Shown here in pieces: positions 1 to 6,029 of a DNA stretch of 6,662 bases; positions within the stretch are counted from its first letter, which is position 1, and each line of letters starts with the position of its first letter. The notes under the pieces are model-generated. The model searched no databases. It was not told the DNA's origin and saw nothing but the letters and a program-made list of their open reading frames with translations. The translations under genes were made by a program, and so were the position numbers. The DNA lies in the NCBI GenBank assembly GCA_016295505.1, contig JAEDLC010000101.1, forward strand, positions 1-6,662, in the 5' to 3' direction. The DNA is from Dorea sp. (GTDB lineage: Bacteria > Bacillota_A > Clostridia > Lachnospirales > Lachnospiraceae).

Positions 1-508
1 ATCTCTTCTTCCTCCTGACCATAACCTGTGGAGGTACCATATCCCAATCCGGAAGGCCTTTTGCAAATACGCTCTCCGGTTCATGATATACCACTTCCTG
101 TTTTATTTCTGTCTTTTTCACCGGCTCAAATGCTGGTGCCGGTTCTACTTTCTTCACCGGTTCAAATGCTGGTGCCGGTTCTTCCTTCTTCACCGGCTCA
201 AATGCAGGTGCCGGTTCCACCTTTTTCACCGGCTCAAATGCAGGTGCCGGTTCCACCTTCTTCACCGGCTCAAATGCAGGTGCCGGTTCCACCTTCTTCA
301 CCGGCTCAAATGCTGGTACCGGTTCTTCCTTCTTCACCGGCTCAAATGCAGGTGTTGCTTCCGGCTTTGGCTCTTCCGGTTTCACCAGACGTGTACCGCA
401 AGCTTCACAGAACTTGGAATCCGGTTCATTCAATTTCTGACAGTTCGGGCATGGTATCATTCCTCCCGCAACTGAATTTATAAAATCCGCTTTTGATCTT
501 GCATTCAT
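1..508 (-). CDS. Zinc-ribbon protein with seven 12-residue EP/KK repeats (3' end outside window)
   Basis: Partial gene: 169 codons are visible and the frame is still open at the window edge. The start is ATG at 508, preceded by an AGGGGGG ribosome site 6 nt upstream that overlaps the stop of the previous gene. Residues 20-37 form a zinc ribbon: C20-x2-C23 and C34-x2-C37, followed by G-T-R-L, the usual form of the small treble-clef or zinc-ribbon domains at the N-terminus of many Bacillota proteins. Residues 43-54 are proline- and glutamate-rich. Seven repeats of consensus EPVKKVEPAPAF follow, to about residue 130, and should form an extended, alternately charged, proline-rich stalk. After them come a Lys/Gln/Glu stretch, the segment FAKGLPDWDMVPPQVMV and a basic RRKKR run near the edge. 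No signal peptide or membrane segment is seen, so it is probably cytoplasmic. It is the fourth gene of the apparent operon. Adaptor or scaffold is the inferred role; the true function is unknown. Confidence 0.86.
   Translation of the reverse strand, partial: MNARSKADFINSVAGGMIPCPNCQKLNEPDSKFCEACGTRLVKPEEPKPEATPAFEPVKKEEPVPAFEPVKKVEPAPAFEPVKKVEPAPAFEPVKKVEPAPAFEPVKKEEPAPAFEPVKKVEPAPAFEPVKKTEIKQEVVYHEPESVFAKGLPDWDMVPPQVMVRRKKR
117..368 (-). repeat. Seven tandem 36-bp coding repeats
   Basis: Seven head-to-tail units start at 117, 153, 189, 225, 261, 297 and 333 with an exact 36-bp period. Units 225-260 and 261-296 are identical, unit 189-224 differs from them by one base, and the outer units carry a few substitutions, mostly in the codons that give Val/Glu and Ala/Val changes. 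Each encodes 12 residues of the form EPVKK(V/E)EP(A/V)PAF. A perfect reading-frame period and higher identity in the middle are typical of a coding minisatellite growing by unequal recombination or slippage. There are no spacers, so this is not a CRISPR array. Confidence 0.95.
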
Positions 509-522
509 CGTCTTCCCCCCTA
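509..522 (-). promoter_or_regulatory. Ribosome site overlapping upstream stop codon
   Basis: On the minus strand the bases read TAGGGGGGAAGACG and then ATG at 508. The TAG stop of the membrane protein gene (522-520) is part of the G-rich Shine-Dalgarno stretch (521-515), with 6 nt to the start. Ribosomes ending the upstream gene would sit on this site, so translational coupling of the two genes is likely. The layout also decides the start: an in-frame ATG at codon 17 has a GGAGG only 1 nt away, which is too close to work well. Confidence 0.7.
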
Positions 523-2247
523 CATCTTGATTCTTCTGTTAGTCTCAGCAAGTTTACGTACATACTGATCCGGAGATATCTGCTCCAGGAAATCAACTAC
601 CTTCTGGCTTTCTGCATCCTTTGCAGCAAACTCGGCTCTGAAATCAACCACTTCTGCGAGCGTCGCCCGTATCAGCTGTGAACCATTCGTACGTTTCTGT
701 TCATACTGTGCCTCAATACTCTGACGATTTGCTTCAACCTTCTTTTTCTTGGAGAAATGATTCAGTACCAGCCCTGCTCCTGCAATCAACGCGATCAGTC
801 CCAGAAATACGCTTCCGGCAATAAACATGAACACACCAATTGCGGCAACGGCTGCTCCTGCGTACAGGCTGTATGTATCAAATGCAGACATCACACACTG
901 TGCAAGTGCATTTGCTTTTTCATTGTCTACAAGGGTATTAAACTTGTAGATCAGCTCTGCTTCATTCTGTCCGTCTGTTGTCTTATCATTAAATGTATCA
1001 ATATTGATCTCGATCTCATTCGGAATCTTCATGCGATTCTGAGCAATGACATCATTATAGGCATTACTTACCCATTCCTTTGACAGCGCAAGTGCAAATT
1101 TCTGCGTAGAAACGCTGGAATGAGAGCTCTCCGGCTTCATTGCCGCATCAGTCAGCAACTGGGTAAAGTCTTTATGCGTTTCAAATGCGGTCTGTTCTAT
1201 TGCCATATTCTGTTTTGCTCTGTTTTCATCTCCGCCAAAATCAACTACAAACTGTTCGAATTTTTCTTCTTTTCGCAGCGGCAATTCTTCGTCATCAAAA
1301 TCCGTCACCAGACTGTTCAGGATCTCATCCAGCTGCTCTTTAATGGAATCCGTAGATGCTTCCTGTGTAAAGATATTGGTAAAGTAATCCAGCATCTTGG
1401 CATGAAGATTGGCTCCTTCCAGAATATCCTCCAATACCGGCCATGTCTTACTGTACTTCTTCAGGTATACATAAGAATTGGTATCGATTGGCTCACGCTT
1501 GGCATTAATAGCGTCTGACCACTGTGCTGTCTGATTTTCAAAAAAGCCCGGTTTTTCGGAAAGATGTTCCATCCAGTCTCCGATCTGTCTGGAGATCACA
1601 CCCTCAGAATCTGCTCCCAGAAGTCCGCCGGCATATGCATCCAGGACAATGATTGCTTTTCTGTCAAGATCTTCTTCATCCTGATTTTCCAGATAACGCT
1701 GTGTCCACTTCAGGCATGCCTGTTTCCGATCCGCTCTTCTGCAGATCAGGGCAAAAAACAGAGACGTCTTTTCATCATTACGTTTAATCCCTTCTTTCAA
1801 TGCCTTTTCTGCCAGTTCCGGCTGGTCATTGATCCATGCGGCAAGTGCAACCAGACAAGGTGCAAGCCAGTATCCCGGTGTGGAGATCATGATTTCCTCA
1901 GTAGCACTGCTGATCGTATCTTTCTTTACAATTCCAAGGTCATCAGCCTGAAGGATACCTGTCGTTGTTCTTCTGACGATATCATAAAGACCAAATTTAT
2001 TCTCCAGTTCCTGACGAATCTTTACCAGACGGGTTTCTGCCTGTCCCAGTCTGTTCGCCCGAACCTGTACATTTACAAAGTCGTGGAATTCAGCAGCAAG
2101 ACTGCCGATCTCATCATACACGACTTTCACGTCATTTCTTACTCCTCCGATCTCCGAATCCAGAGTCTGAAGATCTCTGTGGATCGCTCCCAGATTATTC
2201 TCAATTGCCCTCAGGTCGGCCGGTCGAATTGATGTAACTTCTGCCAT
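520..2247 (-). CDS. Membrane protein with coiled coil, TPR-like helices and TM hairpin
   Basis: A 575-aa protein I do not recognise as a named family. Residues 10-85 are rich in heptad-like Leu/Ile/Val spacing and read as a long coiled coil. Residues 124-210 are alpha-helical with TPR-like features: alternating small and aromatic residues, as in ALAAWINDQPELAEKALKEG around 134-153, followed by a second helical pair at 160-186. Residues 300-350 are very acidic and helical. Residues 461-496 are strongly hydrophobic and glycine/alanine-rich, long enough for two membrane helices in a hairpin, followed by KKKK at 500-503, which fits the positive-inside rule. Residues 503-575 are again helical and charged. 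There is no signal peptide and no P-loop, so most of the chain is probably cytoplasmic and anchored by the hairpin. The ATG at 2247 lies 2 nt after the stop of the ATPase gene with a strong GAGGAGGG site, so the two are translated together and the products probably interact. A stator or adaptor for the ATPase is an inference. Confidence 0.88.
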   Translation of the reverse strand: MAEVTSIRPADLRAIENNLGAIHRDLQTLDSEIGGVRNDVKVVYDEIGSLAAEFHDFVNVQVRANRLGQAETRLVKIRQELENKFGLYDIVRRTTTGILQADDLGIVKKDTISSATEEIMISTPGYWLAPCLVALAAWINDQPELAEKALKEGIKRNDEKTSLFFALICRRADRKQACLKWTQRYLENQDEEDLDRKAIIVLDAYAGGLLGADSEGVISRQIGDWMEHLSEKPGFFENQTAQWSDAINAKREPIDTNSYVYLKKYSKTWPVLEDILEGANLHAKMLDYFTNIFTQEASTDSIKEQLDEILNSLVTDFDDEELPLRKEEKFEQFVVDFGGDENRAKQNMAIEQTAFETHKDFTQLLTDAAMKPESSHSSVSTQKFALALSKEWVSNAYNDVIAQNRMKIPNEIEINIDTFNDKTTDGQNEAELIYKFNTLVDNEKANALAQCVMSAFDTYSLYAGAAVAAIGVFMFIAGSVFLGLIALIAGAGLVLNHFSKKKKVEANRQSIEAQYEQKRTNGSQLIRATLAEVVDFRAEFAAKDAESQKVVDFLEQISPDQYVRKLAETNRRIKM

Positions 2248-2262
2248 ACTTAATCCCTCCTC
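2248..2262 (-). promoter_or_regulatory. Strong ribosome site inside the end of the ATPase gene
   Basis: GAGGAGGG (2262-2255) sits in the last codons of the ATPase gene, where it encodes part of the C-terminal M-R-R-D. It is 7 nt from the ATG at 2247, and the TAA stop (2252-2250) lies between them. This is an almost ideal Shine-Dalgarno with a near-overlapping stop/start, a standard arrangement for coupled translation. It supports 2247 as the true start. Confidence 0.8.
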
Positions 2263-4928
2263 ATAGTGTGTATATATCTTAAATAGTCAGCCAGGATTTT
2301 CTGCCGCTGCCCATCATTAAGATCTCTTTTCTTCTGCAGAATATATCCGATACAGCATCTGCTGACAAAATCATTTTCCCGATTCAGTCCCTGCATCAGA
2401 CCTGCATTTAAAAACATGTTCAGAACAGCCGGATGATAGCTTCTGGCCGCCCACTTTTCCAATACTTTTTCTGTATCTACCCTGCTGTCAATATAGGTTT
2501 TGATCCTGTCATAATACCTGCATCGGTGTTCACAGAACGTACAGCCCATATGATGTTCCGTAACCACATCATATCCACTGGCAATATCCTGTACACGCCT
2601 TTGCACTTCCCGGATTACCTCCTGACGATTCTTCTCGTAAAACGACTGCACCAGCGGCAGCTTTACGCATTTGGGCTTATTGTCTCCTTCCGCATATACT
2701 GCTGCATATCCTCTTCGCAGGGAGCTCAGATACTCAATCTGTTCCGGATTCATGTTCATCGCCCGTCCCATGGCCTCTCTGTCCTCAAGAGCGACTGTAC
2801 GGTGCACGATCTTCAGATTCGTATTTTTTATCGTATCCGGTGCGATCTTTGTCGGAATCTGATCCGCGATAATGATTCCCTGTCCAAAGGTTCGGATCTC
2901 TGCAAGCAGATTACAGAAAAACTCCACCGACTTCGCCCTGGTATTGCCTCCTTCACCGCCTTCCGATACATTTTTCAGAAGACGATGTGCTTCTTCTATC
3001 ATCAGAATATGTGACAGATCTTTACTGCCCTTCGTCATAAGCGATTTGCGGTATTCATACAGCTGCACCAGCAGGATGCCGATTACAAAGGATTTTGTCT
3101 CGTCATCTCCCAGATCCTCCAGTTCCATGACGACCGGTCTTGACAACAGTTCCCGGATCGGAACCGACTTGTGTGTATTCATCATGGCACCCTTGCCGCC
3201 GATCATCAGCGAATATACCCGGGCCTGAAGTGCTGCCTTTACATTAGACTGTACTTCCTGATAATACCCCATATTGTCTACCACTACGGCGATCTTATTA
3301 TAGAGATCCGTAAGTGTCGGATACTCGGTAAGTCCATACAGGTTCCGGTTTTCTACGATATCCCAACCCCGGTCGCTGTAGATCTCGTACACCGCCTTTT
3401 CCAGCACATACGGCATCGGCGGATACAGATCAAACGCCGCTTTAAATGTCGACAACAGATAATCTATATGTGTCTGCAGTGAGATCCCCGGATTCGTCTC
3501 AAATGGGTTAATGCGATATCTGACAGACGTATCTGTCGCTTCGGCTCCCAGTGTGAATACCAGCAGATCCTCAAATCCTTTCAGATTGCGAAGTTCCCAG
3601 TACTCCCGTTTTGCAGATTCAATTACCATAAAAGGAACCCTGTTTTGCCGTTCCCCGGCATTCCACAGTGTATTCAGAATCGACTTGGAGGTATTGGTCT
3701 TTCCTCCTCCGGTGATTCCAATGATCAGGGCATGCCTTGTAAAATCATTTTTCTCGATACAATATTTATTCTCTACAGACAGACTGCTGTTACGTCCGGC
3801 CATGCTGATATCTCCGATCTCAACCGGGCACTGCATGCTCCCTTTTGTCCTGTCTGCCACATCAAATTCCACGTATTCATCTATGTAATATCCCGGAAAT
3901 TCTTTTGTCGGCAGCTGACATAAGGTTGCAAGCTGATCACTGTTCAGCAGCGTCTGGAATTTATAGATATAAAGTGTGATATCCTGCTGGAATCCGTCTC
4001 TGTGCCATCTTCCCAGCGGATGAAGGTCCTGATTCTCGATCAGATCCGCCATCATATAGGTATTGGATATCACGTCTCTGATCGAATTGTATTCTATCAC
4101 GCGAAATGGTTCCGGTCTGGACTCTTCCCCGGAAAAGCTTGCCTTAATGATATTTCCGAGCCGTATCGCATCCAGCTGATTATCCGACGCATAATAACCA
4201 TTCATTCTCCACATTCCTCTTGAGATACCATCCTTCAGATATCCTTCCAGGATCTCAAGATTCTCAAAATAATTTTTACTGTGAAAGTCCTGCTTCTGTG
4301 CCGTCAGATTGCCCTGTGCTCCTCCGGAAACCGTCTGATTGATCAACGAAAAGACCTGTTCCATCTCTTCGAGAATCCTCTCATGCCCAAAAGTCACAGC
4401 GATATTACTGATTCCGGAAGCCAGTATGATATAAGAGAACTTCCTGCCAAGCATTCCCCGGCAGATATTCTCTATCTGAAAGCTCTTTTTCTCTGCATTC
4501 GCCTTATCCGTCGGAATTCCCGTAAATAGTCCTCCGTATTCTCTCGGACAGCTCCGAAGCGGATTATCTCTGACATATTCCATATCAATTCCCGGGTATT
4601 CCGATTCGTAGGAAGATTTCAGGCTGTCCAGCAGCACCTTCATCGTACCGATATAGATGTTAATCCCTTCTCCGTCTCCTATGACAGCATATGCAAATGG
4701 AACTCCGTGTCTGACACAGCTGTTCAGTATATCTCCCACCATCAGTCCTGTATTCAGATTCTCTTCACAGGTCCAGAATCTTGTAATTCCGCAGATCTTC
4801 AGAAACTGCATGTTCCGGCATTCTTCATATCCGTCTGAACGAAAATTACCATTGGGAATCATATCCAGTTCTTTTCTGCATACTGCAATATTTTTTTCCG
4901 AAGAAGTATAACCATACTGTACGTTCAT
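2250..4928 (-). CDS. HerA/DUF87-type P-loop ATPase
   Basis: An 892-aa ATPase of the HerA/FtsK/VirB4 superfamily. Walker A is GITGGGKT at 404-411 (K410, T411). Walker B is ILMIEEAH at 641-648 with catalytic-type E645/E646. The segment LLSRPVVMELEDLGDDE (594-610) leads into the long helix usual in DUF87 proteins. GQGIIIADQIPTKIAP (682-697) has the sensor-like polar residue after the fourth strand, and HRT at 709-711 places R710 where a trans-acting arginine is expected in these hexamers. Residues 1-390 form a long N-terminal region, larger than the small beta-barrel of archaeal HerA, and probably a separate binding domain. Residues 796-803 carry C-x2-C-x3-C flanked by H792, H793 and H801, a possible metal site. 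No membrane segment is seen. Known HerA proteins are hexameric DNA translocases that pair with nucleases or effectors. Here the neighbours are membrane and zinc-ribbon proteins, so the substrate (DNA or protein) is open. The start at 4928 has a modest GAGG 9 nt upstream. Confidence 0.93.
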   Translation of the reverse strand: MNVQYGYTSSEKNIAVCRKELDMIPNGNFRSDGYEECRNMQFLKICGITRFWTCEENLNTGLMVGDILNSCVRHGVPFAYAVIGDGEGINIYIGTMKVLLDSLKSSYESEYPGIDMEYVRDNPLRSCPREYGGLFTGIPTDKANAEKKSFQIENICRGMLGRKFSYIILASGISNIAVTFGHERILEEMEQVFSLINQTVSGGAQGNLTAQKQDFHSKNYFENLEILEGYLKDGISRGMWRMNGYYASDNQLDAIRLGNIIKASFSGEESRPEPFRVIEYNSIRDVISNTYMMADLIENQDLHPLGRWHRDGFQQDITLYIYKFQTLLNSDQLATLCQLPTKEFPGYYIDEYVEFDVADRTKGSMQCPVEIGDISMAGRNSSLSVENKYCIEKNDFTRHALIIGITGGGKTNTSKSILNTLWNAGERQNRVPFMVIESAKREYWELRNLKGFEDLLVFTLGAEATDTSVRYRINPFETNPGISLQTHIDYLLSTFKAAFDLYPPMPYVLEKAVYEIYSDRGWDIVENRNLYGLTEYPTLTDLYNKIAVVVDNMGYYQEVQSNVKAALQARVYSLMIGGKGAMMNTHKSVPIRELLSRPVVMELEDLGDDETKSFVIGILLVQLYEYRKSLMTKGSKDLSHILMIEEAHRLLKNVSEGGEGGNTRAKSVEFFCNLLAEIRTFGQGIIIADQIPTKIAPDTIKNTNLKIVHRTVALEDREAMGRAMNMNPEQIEYLSSLRRGYAAVYAEGDNKPKCVKLPLVQSFYEKNRQEVIREVQRRVQDIASGYDVVTEHHMGCTFCEHRCRYYDRIKTYIDSRVDTEKVLEKWAARSYHPAVLNMFLNAGLMQGLNRENDFVSRCCIGYILQKKRDLNDGQRQKILADYLRYIHTMRRD

Positions 4929-4949
4929 AATACCATGCCTCGTCTTACG
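4929..4949 (-). promoter_or_regulatory. Short intergenic gap with weak ribosome site for the ATPase gene
   Basis: Only 21 nt separate the TAA of the zinc-ribbon membrane gene (4952-4950) from the ATPase ATG at 4928. The only Shine-Dalgarno candidate is GAGG at 4941-4938, 9 nt from the start, which is weaker than at the other three genes of the set. This may keep the ATPase at lower amount than its partners. An out-of-frame ATG at 4937 opens a three-codon reading frame (ATG GTA TTA TGA) that overlaps the true start and could reduce initiation further. Confidence 0.5.
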
Positions 4950-5864
4950 TTATTTTTTCCTTGTAAAGAAAATGCCAAACAGAACAGCCAGAATCTTAAG
5001 GATGAACGGAAGACCGGTCAGACATAATACGATAATAACGGCCCATACAATTCCACCTGTGCCAAATGCAGTAGAAATGCAGAATAACAGACCGAAAACA
5101 ATAAGAGTGATGACCCACGCTACAGCGGCCGGAATCGTACGGTCCGGGCGGATCGTCGTTCCACTCGCTTTATTCTTGATCATCTTTGCGACCACATTAT
5201 TGTTGGAATCTCTGTATCCATATATTTCTACATCATTATTTTCAGCAACTGCACCGGAATTCACTTTTCCATACACAATCACCTGATCACAGGCATTTCC
5301 CAGTGCATTCAAAGCACTTCCGCTGTAATCCGGGAACACCTGAAACATTGTGATATCATCATCCAGCGATATCGGGATTCCGGAGAACAGTGCCCGGAAC
5401 CATTTTCCGATAAAAGACTTCTTCTGTGTATCCACCGATATGTTCTTCGTAATTCCGCTGCATATCGGCTGATTTCCTTTGGAAGCTGCCTTTCCCGCAT
5501 GTGCTCCTCCTGTCTTCGTATTTCCCGGATCCACCGTCGTCTGTCCCTGTGAGGAAACAGGCACCTGTCCCGCCTGATATACCTTCACCTGATCATCTGC
5601 CTCCGGAACGATACTGTTGCCATATGGATCCGTATTCACAAGGGATCCACCGCCGCCAAGAAGAACTTTTCTTGTTCTTCCGCTTCCGGTACCATAACCA
5701 CTTTCTCTATCATTGCGAGGCTCTGCATAATCAAGAACAACCTTCCTGGTACTGTTATTCTGCATCGCAGATGCATAAGGATCCTGCCCGATCGCACATA
5801 ATTCACACACATCGCCTTCGTGTTCTACATCATTTACTCCACATATCCTACATTTACAAGCCAT
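4950..5864 (-). CDS. Zinc-ribbon membrane protein with glycine-rich linker
   Basis: A 304-aa protein, first gene of the apparent operon. Residues 5-23 are a zinc ribbon (C5-x2-C8, C20-x2-C23, with an extra C3). Residues 28-135 are a low-complexity Gly/Ser/Asn/Gln-rich linker holding two copies of a short motif: TRKVVL at 39-44 and TRKVLL at 64-69, each near a DPY (28-30 and 79-81). Residues 165-238 read as a compact beta-rich domain: VIVYGKVNSG, then DVEIYGYRDSNNNVVAKMI, a strand pattern that suggests an OB- or SH3-like barrel, though this is from pattern only. Residues 245-267 are one clear membrane helix. Residues 271-300 are hydrophobic with a Pro-Phe break and one Lys (K290), so one or two more helices, ending in TRKK. 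There is no signal peptide, so the zinc ribbon and barrel are probably cytoplasmic. The ATG at 5864 has GGAGG 5 nt upstream. It may be the membrane dock for the ATPase encoded next; the function is not known. Confidence 0.88.
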   Translation of the reverse strand: MACKCRICGVNDVEHEGDVCELCAIGQDPYASAMQNNSTRKVVLDYAEPRNDRESGYGTGSGRTRKVLLGGGGSLVNTDPYGNSIVPEADDQVKVYQAGQVPVSSQGQTTVDPGNTKTGGAHAGKAASKGNQPICSGITKNISVDTQKKSFIGKWFRALFSGIPISLDDDITMFQVFPDYSGSALNALGNACDQVIVYGKVNSGAVAENNDVEIYGYRDSNNNVVAKMIKNKASGTTIRPDRTIPAAVAWVITLIVFGLLFCISTAFGTGGIVWAVIIVLCLTGLPFILKILAVLFGIFFTRKK

Positions 5865-5880
5865 AAAATCCTCCCTCTAA
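5865..5880 (-). promoter_or_regulatory. Ribosome site of the first cassette gene
   Basis: AGAGGGAGGA followed by TTTT and ATG: GGAGG at 5874-5870 lies 5 nt from the start at 5864. This is a strong Shine-Dalgarno and supports the chosen start, which places the zinc-ribbon cysteines right at the N-terminus. Confidence 0.75.
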
Positions 5881-5901
5881 ACCTCGACAACCTCTTATTA
5901 A

Positions 5902-5930
5902 ATTCTACAAAATACGAACATATTTGTCAA
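5902..5930 (-). promoter_or_regulatory. Sigma-A type promoter of the cassette
   Basis: On the minus strand a perfect -35 box TTGACA (5930-5925) is followed by a 17-nt AT-rich spacer (5924-5908) and the -10 box TAGAAT (5907-5902), one base from consensus. Transcription should start near 5895, giving a leader of about 30 nt before the ATG at 5864. It lies just downstream of the MmgE/PrpD terminator and is the only convincing promoter I see for the four-gene set. Such a good match suggests constitutive or repressor-controlled expression. Confidence 0.8.
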
Positions 5931-5946
5931 TGAATCCCATACTGTT

Positions 5947-5964
5947 GCATGCTTTTTTGCACGC
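5947..5964 (-). repeat. Imperfect inverted repeat upstream of the promoter
   Basis: On the minus strand GCGTGC, six A, then GCATGC. The arms pair over 6 bp with one G-T pair. It lies 16 bp upstream of the -35 box and has no following T-run, so it is not a terminator. It could be a protein-binding site or chance; nothing else in the window repeats it. Confidence 0.3.
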
Positions 5965-5973
5965 TTTCTGCAT

Positions 5974-6016
5974 AAAAAGGGTATTATCCCGCCCTTTGTG
6001 TCAGGATAATACCCTT
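5974..6016 (-). terminator. Intrinsic terminator after the MmgE/PrpD gene
   Basis: A perfect 13-bp stem: AAGGGTATTATCC (6016-6004 read on the minus strand) pairs with GGATAATACCCTT (5989-5977), around a 14-nt loop. The pairing ends in TT followed by three more T (5976-5974), giving a run of five T. It starts 14 nt after the stop codon at 6030. On the plus strand no T-run follows, so it acts for minus-strand transcription and isolates the cassette from the upstream gene. Confidence 0.88.
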
Positions 6017-6029
6017 CATACCAATCATG

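Noticed and set aside
117..368. CRISPR array, because of the 36-bp period
   Set aside because: The units are contiguous with no spacers and encode a continuous in-frame protein linked to a zinc ribbon.
458..460. Alternative start at codon 17 of the zinc-ribbon repeat gene
   Set aside because: A GGAGG precedes it by only 1 nt, while the ATG at 508 has a properly spaced site coupled to the upstream stop.
28..483. Plus-strand reading frames across the repeats (151 and 130 codons)
   Set aside because: They are mirror products of the 36-bp period, which keeps every frame open. Their proteins are Pro/Ser or Cys/Arg/Phe-rich with no domain, and the minus frame has the zinc ribbon and the ribosome site.
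1564..2232. Plus-strand frame of 222 codons opposite the membrane protein gene
   Set aside because: It is rich in Cys, Phe and Ile from reversed codons, has no ribosome site or domain, and lies wholly inside a well-supported gene.
2508..2558. Radical SAM motif in the ATPase C-terminus
   Set aside because: The spacing is C-x2-C-x3-C, the reverse of the usual C-x3-C-x2-C, and no radical SAM barrel surrounds it.
2250..4928. Conjugation ATPase (VirB4/TraC) or type VII EssC
   Set aside because: A single P-loop domain, no FHA or tandem FtsK domains, and no relaxase, pilus or WXG100 gene in view. HerA/DUF87 fits the motifs better, though VirB4 cannot be fully excluded.
5309..5500. 63-codon minus-strand frame inside the first cassette gene
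   Set aside because: It overlaps the zinc-ribbon membrane gene in another frame and has no ribosome site or recognisable content.
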